Of a stretch of DNA of 64,000 nucleotides, positions 17,587 through 26,223 are shown in pieces. A program made the position numbers and the translations under genes. Source of the DNA: Hyphomicrobium facile (lineage in GTDB: Bacteria; Pseudomonadota; Alphaproteobacteria; Rhizobiales; Hyphomicrobiaceae). The first letter of the stretch is position 1. Each line of letters begins with the position of its first letter. Below the pieces are notes generated by a model that worked only from the letters and a program-made list of their open reading frames with translations, searched no databases and was not told where the DNA came from. Location of the stretch: contig NZ_FPCH01000001.1 in assembly GCF_900116175.1 (NCBI RefSeq), forward strand, positions 1,056,501 to 1,120,500, in the 5' to 3' direction.

Positions 17587-18597
17587 ATGAGTGGGCTGCG
17601 GTCGCTGCCGATAAACGAGATGTTAAAGCGTCAGACGATCGGTTTGTCCGATATTTTGCTTCTGCGGCGCGTCTTTTACGATGACGGGATCATCTCGGCG
17701 GATGAAGCGGAAATTCTCTTCGCGCTGAACAACGCTTGCAATGCGTATCACCCCGAGTGGCCCGAATTCTTCATCGAGGCCATCACCGATTATATCGTCT
17801 ATCAGGAAGCGCCGCGCGGCTACATCACGGCCGACAACGGTCATTGGTTGATCGATCGCGTTTCCAGAGACGGGAAGATCGATACGAAGACGGAACTCGA
17901 ACTTATCGTCAATGTCATCGACAAGGCGCGCTGGGCGCCTGTCAGTCTCGTGAAGTTCGCGCTGGAGCAGGTGAAGCACGCTGTCGTCGACGGGGCGGGT
18001 CCGCTGCGCGACGGCAAAGCTCTGCAGGCCGGCACCATCAGCGAAGGCGAGGTCGATCTTCTTCGCCGCATGCTCTACGCATTCGCGGGCGATGGGAACG
18101 TCGCTGTGACGCGTGCCGAGGCCGACGTTCTCTTCGATATAGACGAAGCGATTTCGGCGTCCGCGCCCAATCCCGCATGGACCGATCTCTTCGTGAAGGC
18201 CATCGCGAACGTCATGATGGCGGCATCGGGCTACGCGGTTCCCTCGCGCGAGGAGGCGCTTCGGCAGGAAGCAACGCTCGAGGAGCCGGAAGAACAGACG
18301 TCCGTACTCGCCGCACTCCTGTCGATGGTGCAGTCGAACCTCGCTTCGGTGCAGGACGCGTATCACGATCAGACGGCAGAGGAGCGGGCGCTGGCCCGGC
18401 TCGAGCATCAGCGCATCGAGATCATCACGCATGAGGAAATCACCGAAGCGGAGGCGACTTGGCTCGTCAGCCGCCTCGGTCGCGACGGCCGCTTGAGCCC
18501 GAGCGAGAAGGCGCTGGTCTCCTATTTGAATCAGGAAAGCCCGCGGATTCACCCTGTTCTCACCGAGGCCGTCTGCAGGCTCGGCGACGCCGCCTAA
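17587..18597 (+). CDS. Repeat protein with half-EF-hand-like motifs, function unknown
   Basis: A 336-residue cytoplasmic-looking protein that I cannot assign to a named family. It contains at least four spaced copies of a motif with the sense D/R-D-G-x-I/L-S-x-x-E, namely DDGIISADEAE, RDGKIDTKTE, GDGNVAVTRAE and RDGRLSPSE. Each is followed by a helix and, in some copies, a segment like N-x-x-W-x-x-F/L-F-x-x-AI. The motifs match the second half of an EF-hand loop (D5, G6, I8, S9, E12), but the acidic positions 1 and 3 are mostly missing. Calcium binding is therefore doubtful. I chose ATG 17587, which has GGGGG upstream. The frame stays open further upstream with no sign of coding. Confidence 0.75.
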   Translation: MSGLRSLPINEMLKRQTIGLSDILLLRRVFYDDGIISADEAEILFALNNACNAYHPEWPEFFIEAITDYIVYQEAPRGYITADNGHWLIDRVSRDGKIDTKTELELIVNVIDKARWAPVSLVKFALEQVKHAVVDGAGPLRDGKALQAGTISEGEVDLLRRMLYAFAGDGNVAVTRAEADVLFDIDEAISASAPNPAWTDLFVKAIANVMMAASGYAVPSREEALRQEATLEEPEEQTSVLAALLSMVQSNLASVQDAYHDQTAEERALARLEHQRIEIITHEEITEAEATWLVSRLGRDGRLSPSEKALVSYLNQESPRIHPVLTEAVCRLGDAA

Positions 18598-18812
18598 GGC
18601 GTTAACCCGCCTCTCCTTAGCGACCGCCCGACCGTCCGGGTGAACGGCGGCCGCCGGCGATCTTCAGGTGTGCGGCAGCGGATCGCACAGCTAGCGGCAT
18701 CGGCCTACTCGTGGCGTGTTTACGACGCCTTCCACACCCTCTAGAAGGGCGTGTTGCCTTGCGACAAGCTGAGGCACTTGAAAGTGCTTACGGGAAGGAC
18801 CGGGACCCGCCG

Positions 18813-20831
18813 ATGTTCAAAAAAATTCTGATTGCCAATCGCGGTGAAATCGCCTGCCGCGTTATCAAGTCGGCGCGCAAAATGGGCATCAAGACGGTCG
18901 CGGTCTATTCGGATGCCGATCGAGACGCCCTTCACGTCGAAATGGCGGACGAGGCCGTCCATATTGGTCCCGCGCCCGCCAATCAGTCCTACCTGCTGAT
19001 GGATAAGATCATCGCGGCCTGCAAGGCGACGGGCGCCGAGGCGGTTCATCCGGGCTACGGATTTCTCTCGGAGCGCGAGGCGTTTCCGGTCGAGCTTCAG
19101 AAAAACGGCATCGTCTTCATCGGGCCCAATCCCGGAGCCATCGCGGCGATGGGCGACAAGATCGAGAGCAAGAAGGCGGCTGCCGCCGCCAAGGTCTCGA
19201 CCGTCCCCGGCTACATGGGCGAAATCAAGGATGCCAAGCACGCGGTCGAGATCGCGAACCAGATTGGCTATCCGGTCATGATCAAGGCCTCCGCAGGTGG
19301 CGGCGGCAAGGGCATGCGCATCGCCTACGACGCAAAGGAAGCGGCGGAAGGTTTCGAGCTTGCCCGTTCCGAGGCCAAGTCGTCGTTCGGAGACGACCGT
19401 TGCTTCGTTGAAAAGTTCATCGAGAACCCTCGCCACATCGAAATTCAGGTGCTGGGCGATAAGCACGGCAACGTCGTTTATCTCGGCGAGCGCGAATGCT
19501 CCATTCAGCGCCGTAACCAGAAGGTCCTCGAGGAAGCGCCTTCGCCGTTGCTCGACGAGAAGACCCGGAAGGCGATGGGCGAGCAGGCCGTCGCCCTCTC
19601 GAAGGCCGTCGGTTACGACAGCGCCGGCACCGTCGAATTCGTCGCCGGCCAGGACCGCTCGTTCTATTTTCTCGAAATGAACACGCGTCTCCAGGTCGAA
19701 CATCCGGTGACGGAACTCGTGACAGGCGTCGACCTCGTCGAGCAGATGATCCGGGTTGCGGCGGGCGAGAAGCTTCCGTTCAAGCAGTCGGACATCAAGC
19801 TCAAGGGCTGGGCCGTCGAAAGCCGGGTTTACGCTGAAGATCCATTCCGGAACTTCCTGCCTTCGATCGGCCGTTTGGTTAGGTACCGGCCTCCGGCTGA
19901 AGGCAGCAAGGACGGCGTTACGGTTCGGAACGACACCGGCGTCTTCGAGGGCGGCGAGATCTCGATGTATTACGACCCGATGATCGCCAAGCTCGTTACG
20001 CATGCGCCGACCCGTGAAGAGGCGATCGATGCGCAAGCGGCCGCTCTGGACGCGTTCTATATTGACGGCATCCAGCATAACGTCCCGTTCGTCTCGGCGA
20101 TGATGCAGCATCCGCGCTGGCGTTCGGGCAAGATTTCGACGGGCTTCATCAAGGAAGAATACCCGGAAGGATTTACGCCCCGCGCGCCCGAGGGCAAGGA
20201 TTTGATTACGCTCGCCGCTGTGGCGGGGACGATCGATCATCTGGGCAATACGCGCCGCCGCGACATCACGGATCAGATGTCGGGGCACTCGGTCAACTTT
20301 GCCAAGCGCCGTATCGTCAGGATCGGATCGGCCGAGGTCGAGCTCGAAGTTCTCGGCGCGATTCCTGGGCCTTACTACGTGTCGATCCTCGACGGCGACG
20401 GCCAGCCGACAAAGACAATGGAGATCACATCGGAGTGGTGGCCGGGCGAACCCGTCTGGTTTGGCACGGTCGACGGGGCAGATGTCGCCGTCCAGGTGCG
20501 TCCGATCTCCAACGGCATGACGCTTTCGTATCGTGGCATTCAGGCGCCGACGTACGTTTATACGCAACGCGAGGCCGAGCTTGCCGCGCTGATGCCGGTC
20601 AAGCTTGCGGCCGACATGTCGAAGTTCCTGCTGTGCCCGATGCCGGGGTTGGTCAAGGCCGTGAACGTGTCCGAGGGCCAAGAGGTCAAGGCAGGGGACA
20701 ATCTGGCGATCGTAGAGGCCATGAAGATGGAGAACATCTTGAAGGCCGAGCGCGACGGCAAAGTGAAAAAGGTTGCGGCGAAACCCGGCGACAGCCTCGC
20801 GGTCGACGCGGTCATCCTCGAGTTCGCCTGA
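18813..20831 (+). CDS. pccA: Propionyl-CoA/acetyl-CoA carboxylase biotin-carrying alpha subunit
   Basis: Carboxylates biotin with ATP and bicarbonate and presents it to the carboxyltransferase subunit. The product is most likely methylmalonyl-CoA from propionyl-CoA. The 672 residues contain a biotin carboxylase (about 1-450, with KILIANRGEIA at the start and the ATP-grasp GGGGKGMR near 161-168), a linker BT-like domain (about 480-590) and a biotinyl domain with the attachment Lys638 in EAMKMEN. The length and the BT domain favour PccA over AccC or MccA. The beta subunit is not in this window. I chose ATG 18813, since GGAAGGAC precedes it. Confidence 0.92.
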   Translation: MFKKILIANRGEIACRVIKSARKMGIKTVAVYSDADRDALHVEMADEAVHIGPAPANQSYLLMDKIIAACKATGAEAVHPGYGFLSEREAFPVELQKNGIVFIGPNPGAIAAMGDKIESKKAAAAAKVSTVPGYMGEIKDAKHAVEIANQIGYPVMIKASAGGGGKGMRIAYDAKEAAEGFELARSEAKSSFGDDRCFVEKFIENPRHIEIQVLGDKHGNVVYLGERECSIQRRNQKVLEEAPSPLLDEKTRKAMGEQAVALSKAVGYDSAGTVEFVAGQDRSFYFLEMNTRLQVEHPVTELVTGVDLVEQMIRVAAGEKLPFKQSDIKLKGWAVESRVYAEDPFRNFLPSIGRLVRYRPPAEGSKDGVTVRNDTGVFEGGEISMYYDPMIAKLVTHAPTREEAIDAQAAALDAFYIDGIQHNVPFVSAMMQHPRWRSGKISTGFIKEEYPEGFTPRAPEGKDLITLAAVAGTIDHLGNTRRRDITDQMSGHSVNFAKRRIVRIGSAEVELEVLGAIPGPYYVSILDGDGQPTKTMEITSEWWPGEPVWFGTVDGADVAVQVRPISNGMTLSYRGIQAPTYVYTQREAELAALMPVKLAADMSKFLLCPMPGLVKAVNVSEGQEVKAGDNLAIVEAMKMENILKAERDGKVKKVAAKPGDSLAVDAVILEFA

Positions 20832-20890
20832 GTTTTTCGGTATGTGGCTGCCGGCCCCGCGTTGCGGGCCGCCATCCGAGATCAAATTGT

Positions 20891-20928
20891 GCCTGGCGGC
20901 ATCACATTGGCGATGCCGGCCGCCAGGC
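20891..20928. terminator. Hairpin between pccA and the LysR gene
   Basis: The arms GCCTGGCGGC and GCCGCCAGGC pair perfectly, and GGCATC/GATGCC can extend the stem inward. It sits between two convergent genes, so it may serve both. No clear T-tract follows on either strand. Confidence 0.5.
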
Positions 20929-20943
20929 AAAAGACAGACACGA

Positions 20944-21792
20944 TCAGCCGAGCTTCGCGGCCGCTCGCCTCAATCCCCGCAGAATTGGCTCGTAAGCCTC
21001 TTCGTTCCGCGTTTCCGGATAGACCATATAGACCGGGTAAACGAATTTTCTCGCGCGTTTGGGCTCTCTCACCCGGCCGCGTGCGATCAGCTTGCGCACC
21101 ATGCGCGCCGGAAAATACCCCGAGCACTCGTTCGCCAGCAGATAATCGAGGCCCATCGGTCCGAGATCGAGGCTGATCGCGGGGTTGGCATGCTCTGGAA
21201 ATGCGGCCGCGTGATCCTGCAAGAAGTCTGCGCCCCAATCGACCAGCAGATAGTCGTTAACTCCGCGCCGCGTTGACGGTTTCGCCGAGGAAACCAAAAC
21301 AAACTCTTCGTCAAAAAGGTGTTCGATAGTCAGGCCAGGGGGAGGCGATGGCCGATACATGATCGCGAGATCGAGCGTCCCTTCTATCAACCGCTGGCTC
21401 AACATCGGCGATGTGCCGGCAGTGGCGGAAACGGCGATCCCGGGGATCTGAACCCTCAATCCCGTGACCCATTTCAATAGGAATCCACCCCAAAGGCTCA
21501 TCGGTGCTCCAACCGAGACGTGCTCGGGATGCTGATCGGCGAGCGAGACCTGCAGCTGAGCCTGCTGCCAAACGCGTACCATCGCGAGCGCATGCTTCTG
21601 GAAGAGTTCGCCGGCGCCGGTTAGTTCCGCGCCGGACTTGGAACGCGTGAAAAGTGGCCGTCCCAACAGGTCTTCGAGGCCTTTGATGCGTGCGGAGACG
21701 GTTGATTGGGTAATGTTCAGTTTGCGTGCGGTGTCGACGAAGCTTCCAGTCTCAGCGACGACGAGAAAGGTGCGAGCGAGATTGACGTCCAT
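20944..21792 (-). CDS. LysR-family transcriptional regulator
   Basis: A 282-residue regulator. The N-terminal winged helix-turn-helix (about 1-60) has the LysR signature F-x-x-VAETGSF-x-x-TARKLNITQSTVSARIK-type segment. The co-inducer-binding domain follows (about 90-280). The ligand is unknown. No divergent partner gene lies right next to it: the tiny Lys/Ala peptide gene begins 175 bp upstream on the other strand. Autorepression from the shared gap is possible but not shown. Confidence 0.92.
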   Translation of the reverse strand: MDVNLARTFLVVAETGSFVDTARKLNITQSTVSARIKGLEDLLGRPLFTRSKSGAELTGAGELFQKHALAMVRVWQQAQLQVSLADQHPEHVSVGAPMSLWGGFLLKWVTGLRVQIPGIAVSATAGTSPMLSQRLIEGTLDLAIMYRPSPPPGLTIEHLFDEEFVLVSSAKPSTRRGVNDYLLVDWGADFLQDHAAAFPEHANPAISLDLGPMGLDYLLANECSGYFPARMVRKLIARGRVREPKRARKFVYPVYMVYPETRNEEAYEPILRGLRRAAAKLG

Positions 21793-21967
21793 CGCGTGTG
21801 ATCCTCATCGAGGAGTGGAAAACTCATCTATCGAAATTTCCGATATCACCAAACGTCAAATTTCGTTTGTGCATTGTCTTGAATCTTATCAATGTCAAGT
21901 CGACCCGACTCGAGTCAGGTCGACAGACGTGCGTCTGTCAACGATCCAAACGGAAGGACGATTTAAA

Positions 21968-22036
21968 ATGGCTAAAGCTGCAAAGAAAGCCGCCAAGAAG
22001 GCCCCTGCCAAGAAGGCAGCTAAGAAGAAGAAGTAA
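21968..22036 (+). CDS. 22-residue Lys/Ala-rich peptide (histone H1 tail-like)
   Basis: A tiny gene with a strong GGAAGGA ribosome binding site 10 bases before its ATG. The product has 22 residues, of which nearly all are Lys and Ala with a single Pro, in the repeated pattern AKKAAKK. This resembles the Lys/Ala repeats of bacterial histone H1-like proteins. It could bind nucleic acids, or act as a leader peptide that controls the next gene. Its TAA overlaps the ATG of the next gene in TAATG, so the two are translationally coupled. Confidence 0.65.
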   Translation: MAKAAKKAAKKAPAKKAAKKKK

Positions 22037-22413
22037 TGAATTTCTGCCGCGATCGCAGGAGCGGCCGTTTTGACCTTCTGGCTCTTACGGCTAGCGCGAT
22101 CGCAGTTCTTCTTATGACCTCGGCTGCTTCCGCAGCCACGATTACCAACCGAGGTGATAAAGAGGTCAAGCTCACCATCACCCAGGGCTCATCTCGCCAA
22201 GATGAGATTCTGCCAATAGGTAAGGTGATCGACGGGGTCTGTCAGAAGAGCTGCATCATCCGCCTTAACGATAGTGTGAATGCCGAGTACGAACTCGAAG
22301 GTTCGGAAAGCGTCTCGGTCGAAGAGGGATTTCTCTACTACGATTCTCCCGAAAAGGGGCTCGCGCCGCCCGCTGGCAGCGCCTCGAAAGCGGGAGAGAG
22401 GAAGATAAGGTAG
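22036..22413 (+). CDS. Secreted protein of unknown function
   Basis: A 125-residue protein with an N-terminal signal peptide. The hydrophobic core LLALTASAIAVLLMTSAASA ends in a likely AxA cleavage site near residue 33. The mature part has two Cys close together (VCQKSC), a mixed-charge beta-type region and a Lys/Arg-rich tail. It is presumably periplasmic. It depends on re-initiation from the overlapping upstream peptide gene, as no separate ribosome binding site is apparent beyond the AAGAAGAAG codons of that gene. Confidence 0.75.
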   Translation: MNFCRDRRSGRFDLLALTASAIAVLLMTSAASAATITNRGDKEVKLTITQGSSRQDEILPIGKVIDGVCQKSCIIRLNDSVNAEYELEGSESVSVEEGFLYYDSPEKGLAPPAGSASKAGERKIR

Positions 22414-22439
22414 AGAAAAGGTTGCGGCATCGCCTGTTT

Positions 22440-22480
22440 GGCGCTTGTGTCCCCATCGGATGCAGGCGCCTTTTTCTTTT
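22440..22480 (+). terminator. Rho-independent terminator
   Basis: The arms GGCGCTTG and CAGGCGCC pair with one G-U. They are followed by TTTTTCTTTT. It ends the peptide/secreted-protein transcript. Confidence 0.8.
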
Positions 22481-22517
22481 GTGGGGCCGCGATCGGGGCC
22501 GATCGTCCGCTTTGAGA

Positions 22518-23225
22518 CTAGATTTCCAGCGCTTTGCCCGGCTCAACGAGCCTCGTCGGTCCGAAAATCTGTTGAAAACTTCCGCGTAGTGCGACGTCGA
22601 CATCATAAAGCGTCACGGGCAAGCCGAGGTCCGCCAAGCTCGTCACGCCGTGGTCGCGGATCCCGCACGGGACGATCCCGCTGAACTGGGAAAGATCCGG
22701 GTCGACGTTGAGGGCGATGCCGTGGCTCGATACCCAGCGGCTGACACGCAGCCCGATCGCGGCGATCTTGTCCTCGATCATTTCACCCTTTGACGGCCGT
22801 CTCACCCAGATGCCGACGCGATCACGCCGGGTTTCGCCCTTCACGTTGAACTCGGCGAGGGTGGAGATCAGCCATGTTTCCAGATGAGTGATAAACTCAC
22901 GGATGTCACGGCCGCGCGTTTCGAGATCAAGCATCACATAGGCCACGCGCTGACCCGGGCCGTGATAGGTGAACTGACCGCCGCGGTTCGTTTGATAAAC
23001 AGGGAGCGAGCCGGAATTCAGAAGGTCTTTTTCCTTCGCACCCGTGCCGGCTGTGTAGAGCGGCGGATGCTCCAAGAGCCAGACCAGCTCCTTCGCTCGG
23101 CCCTCGCGGATCGCCGCCGTCCTGCGCGCCATGATGTCGAGGGCGCGATCATATTCGACGTAGCCATTGCTAACGGTCCAATCGACGGCGGCAGACAAGT
23201 TTGCAATCGATATTTTGGATGGCAT
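22518..23225 (-). CDS. lipB: Octanoyl-[acyl-carrier-protein]:protein octanoyltransferase
   Basis: Transfers the octanoyl group from acyl carrier protein to lipoyl domains, the first step of endogenous lipoate synthesis. The 235-residue protein has the LipB hallmark RGGQ-x-TYHGPGQ, the Lys-containing [12 protein letters not shown] region and the catalytic Cys in [12 protein letters not shown]. An [12 protein letters not shown] segment precedes the active site, as usual. It stands alone here; lipA is not in the window. Confidence 0.96.
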   Translation of the reverse strand: MPSKISIANLSAAVDWTVSNGYVEYDRALDIMARRTAAIREGRAKELVWLLEHPPLYTAGTGAKEKDLLNSGSLPVYQTNRGGQFTYHGPGQRVAYVMLDLETRGRDIREFITHLETWLISTLAEFNVKGETRRDRVGIWVRRPSKGEMIEDKIAAIGLRVSRWVSSHGIALNVDPDLSQFSGIVPCGIRDHGVTSLADLGLPVTLYDVDVALRGSFQQIFGPTRLVEPGKALEI

Positions 23226-23477
23226 CGGCGTTAATCTGGATGGTTCATTGACGACGGCGGACCTCGAAAATAGACGAAACTACCGCTGTTTCGATGGCTC
23301 GGCGCGGAGCCTAGCGTGACCTCCTCATTATATAGAGTGAGTCCGAGCCCATGGGTTCGACACGATCCTGTCAAACTGCCGCTTGCGTTTGTGGAAGGGC
23401 TCTGTTACGTCGGCGTCTTCGCGGATATGGGCAGCGCCAAAGCCCTTCGCGAATTCCAGATCTTACGGGTCTGAACT

Positions 23478-23564
23478 GCGGTTGTGGCGGAATTGGTAGA
23501 CGCACTACCTTGAGGTGGTAGCGCTGGAAACGGCGTGAAGGTTCGAGTCCTTTCAACCGCACCA
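23478..23564 (+). tRNA. tRNA-Leu (anticodon GAG)
   Basis: An 87-nt class II tRNA. The acceptor arm GCGGTTG pairs with CAACCGC, and the CCA end is encoded. The anticodon stem CTACC/GGTAG encloses the loop TTGAGGT, which gives anticodon GAG for CUC and CUU codons. A long variable arm and a T-loop TTCGAGTC are present. A terminator follows 43 bp downstream. Confidence 0.96.
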
Positions 23565-23606
23565 TTAATTTTCAAGTGCTTACGTACTTGAGCAAGGTTT
23601 CCATCC

Positions 23607-23650
23607 GGAGCCGTCCGCCAACTATTGGCGGACGGGCTCCGTTTTTTTTT
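23607..23650 (+). terminator. Terminator of tRNA-Leu
   Basis: A near-perfect stem, GGAGCCGTCCGCCAA with TTGGCGGACGGGCTCC, encloses a 3-base loop. It is followed by G and nine T residues. Confidence 0.9.
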
Positions 23651-23714
23651 CCTCGATGCTTGGCCGGCAGAGTTGGTTAGTCGCTTGCCGGCCCGAATGT
23701 TAACGCGCTCGGCC

Positions 23715-25235
23715 TCAAGCGGTCGGCATGGCGACGTAGCGATTGCCCTGGGCCGTCTTCAACTGCATCAGAACGGCGCGCTTGCTCTGCTTCTTGGCGT
23801 CCTGGAGCGCCTGCGTCACATCGTGCGGACCCGATACCGATTTGCCTCCGACCGAGAGGATGATGTCGCCCTTCTGAATGCCCTTTTCGGCGGCTTTGCC
23901 GTCAGGGTCGATGGTCACGACGACGGCGCCGTCTCCGCCTGCGCCTTCCACCTGGTTGGCTGGGGCGAGCGTCATGCCGAGCTTCGTCGCGCTACCGGTC
24001 GGAGGGGCGATCTCGGCAGTCTTACCACTCGGATAGGCCGCGACAGTCAGATCGACTGTTTTATCGTGCCCATCGCGAATGAGGGCTATGCTGATCGTTT
24101 TTCCAGGCGAGATGGCGGCGATCGTGCGGGCAAGATCGCGTCCATCCTTGATCGGCCTTCCATCTACGGAAACGATCACATCCCGCGACTTGAGGCCGGC
24201 TGAGAGTGCCGGGCCACCGTCTTGCGGCTCGTCAACCAAGGCGCCTCTGGCCTCCTTCAGCCCGAGGGTCTCGGCAATATCGGGCGTTACCGGCTGGATC
24301 GATACGCCAATCCAACCGCGTACGACCTGGCCCGACGATTTGAGCTGGTCGGAAACGCGCTTTGCGGTTTCGGCGGGAATGTCGAAGGCGATGCCGACCG
24401 AGCCTCCGGATGGTGAAAATATGGCGGTGTTCACGCCAACGACTTCGCCCTTCTGGTTGAAGGTCGGGCCGCCCGAGTTGCCGTTATTGATCGGGGCGTC
24501 GATCTGAATGAAATCATCGTAAGGACCGGCGCCGATGTCGCGTCCGTTGGCGGACACGATGCCGGCGGTGACGGTGCCGCCGAGGCCAAACGGATTGCCC
24601 ATCGCCACAACCCAATCACCGATGCGCGGGGCCTGCGAGGCAAAGCGCACGTACGGGAAGTCGGACGATCCCTCCACTTTCAGAAGGGCGATATCCGTTT
24701 TCGGGTCAGTACCGGCGACCTTCGCCGGATAGCGCTTTCCGTCCTCCATCGCGATCTCAACGGTCTTGGCGTGATCCACGACGTGATTATTCGTAATCAT
24801 GTAGCCGTCTGCGGAAATGAAGAAGCCGGAGCCCTGCGCTTGCATCACGTGCTTGCGGGGTTCGGCATTGCCCTGTTCGGACTGCGGATCGGGTTGGCGG
24901 AAGTCGAAGGGTAGACCCTGAAGCGGATTGTCTCCGTCGTCCTGTCCCGCCGCATCCGCGACGTCATCGATCCGTTCCGATTTGACGAACACGGAAACAA
25001 CCGCAGGTTTCACTCGCTCGACGAGGTTGGCGAAGCCCGGCTCGCCCTGGTCGCTCGCAGCAGAGTCGCTGAGGTTCGCGACCGGCGTCAGCATTGAAGA
25101 ACCTGGCAGGCTGCTATTGTTGGCAAAGACTGCGGTCGTGCCGAGGGCCGCGATAATTGCGGCGCAGGCCGCCAGCGTTCGTTTGTGCGAAGCGATAATG
25201 CCCTTCACTTTGGGGGTGCTTGCCGTGTCATTCAT
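23715..25235 (-). CDS. Do-type periplasmic serine protease (DegP/DegQ-like)
   Basis: A 506-residue envelope quality-control protease. The N-terminus has a signal or anchor segment (about 20-38). The trypsin-like domain has the complete triad His151 (TNNHVVDH), Asp181 (KTDIALL) and Ser254 (NGNSGGP). Two PDZ domains follow at about 290-375 and 405-500. The linker between signal and protease is long and acidic. Orthologues in Alphaproteobacteria are called DegP, DegQ or HtrA; I leave the symbol open. Confidence 0.95.
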   Translation of the reverse strand: MNDTASTPKVKGIIASHKRTLAACAAIIAALGTTAVFANNSSLPGSSMLTPVANLSDSAASDQGEPGFANLVERVKPAVVSVFVKSERIDDVADAAGQDDGDNPLQGLPFDFRQPDPQSEQGNAEPRKHVMQAQGSGFFISADGYMITNNHVVDHAKTVEIAMEDGKRYPAKVAGTDPKTDIALLKVEGSSDFPYVRFASQAPRIGDWVVAMGNPFGLGGTVTAGIVSANGRDIGAGPYDDFIQIDAPINNGNSGGPTFNQKGEVVGVNTAIFSPSGGSVGIAFDIPAETAKRVSDQLKSSGQVVRGWIGVSIQPVTPDIAETLGLKEARGALVDEPQDGGPALSAGLKSRDVIVSVDGRPIKDGRDLARTIAAISPGKTISIALIRDGHDKTVDLTVAAYPSGKTAEIAPPTGSATKLGMTLAPANQVEGAGGDGAVVVTIDPDGKAAEKGIQKGDIILSVGGKSVSGPHDVTQALQDAKKQSKRAVLMQLKTAQGNRYVAMPTA

Positions 25236-25561
25236 CTTGGTCGTTCCTAAATAAATGAGGCCTGATGCAATGAGGGACGTGCGCGTTCAGGCGCGTCGGG
25301 GGGACTCCAATTTGCCTGCGCCAATCTTTCCGGAAGCCGTCCAACGCCTTAAAATTCAGAAAGCAATGGTGATGCGCCGGCGCGCTTCGCGAATACCCCT
25401 GCCGGCCGGAACATTCGTGCAGATGCGATGGTTACCGCTCAACGATGGTAGCCGCGTGAGCCGGGCAATCCGACATCGTCCAATTTGATCTATTTCCTTG
25501 GCAATGAAGTTGGATCGTTCGGCGCAAGATCCGCAGGACCATTAACGCTGGAGAGAACGCC
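25236..25561 (+). other. Intergenic region between the Do protease and DUF1269 genes
   Basis: A 326-bp divergent gap that should hold the promoters of both genes. A GGAAC at 25408 lies 17 bp before a GGTT; this is close to an EcfG-type stress promoter but too weak to call. I see no gene here. Confidence 0.4.
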
Positions 25562-26104
25562 ATGTCCGATCTGATCGTCATCGTTTATCCGACCGAGGCG
25601 AAAGCCGAGGAAATGCGTGCGAAGCTTCTCGATCTTCAAAATCAGTATCTGCTGTCGATCGGCGATGCCGTCATCGCGGTGAGGCGTGAAGACGGCAAGG
25701 TGAGACTCAATCAGCTCTTGAATACGACCGCGGCGGGCGCGGTAACCGGCGGCTTTTGGGGCACCTTGGTCGGCTTGATCTTTCTGATGCCATTGCTCGG
25801 AGCGGCGGTCGGCGTCGCCTCGGGTGCGCTCGGCGGGGCATTGGCCGACTATGGCATCAACGACGACTTCATGAAGAAGCTAGCGTCAAAGCTGAAGCCG
25901 GGAAGCGCCGCCCTGTTTGTCGAAATCAGGAAGATGACGGAAGACAAGGTATTGGAGGCGATCAAAGGCACGGGCGGCGAGTTGCTGCAGACTTCGCTCG
26001 ATCACACGAAGGAGCAAGCTCTGCGAGAGGCAATCTCGGCTCACCTTCCGCCGCCTCCGGAAGCGTCGCCGCCGCCGAATCCAAATCCCAATCCGACGTC
26101 CTGA
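25562..26104 (+). CDS. DUF1269 membrane protein
   Basis: A 180-residue protein. The N-terminal part begins with SDLIVIVYP and has the DUF1269 pattern, with the GDAVIAVRREDGKV-type segment. A hydrophobic hairpin with many Gly (about 62-100) forms one or two membrane segments. The C-terminus is Pro/Asn-rich. GGAGAG precedes the ATG. Function is unknown; homologues are often stress-related, but that is not shown here. Confidence 0.85.
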   Translation: MSDLIVIVYPTEAKAEEMRAKLLDLQNQYLLSIGDAVIAVRREDGKVRLNQLLNTTAAGAVTGGFWGTLVGLIFLMPLLGAAVGVASGALGGALADYGINDDFMKKLASKLKPGSAALFVEIRKMTEDKVLEAIKGTGGELLQTSLDHTKEQALREAISAHLPPPPEASPPPNPNPNPTS

Positions 26105-26223
26105 ATTCCGTGGCAGCCGATTGTCGGGTTGCGCTTGGAGTGCGTCGCGCACCATCGGGCCGTGCTGCGCGTGCGCATAGGCGCGGAGTCCGCGTGATCG
26201 ATCGTGGGGCGGCTAGTGTACGG

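Noticed and set aside
18741-20930. Antisense frame of 729 codons opposite pccA
   Set aside because: The pccA sense frame has complete biotin carboxylase and biotinyl motifs.
23371-23565. Minus-strand frame of 64 codons across tRNA-Leu
   Set aside because: Its beginning is the reverse complement of the tRNA.
25408-25433. Possible EcfG-type stress promoter (GGAAC, then GGTT)
   Set aside because: The -10 part is imperfect and the distance to the next gene is large.
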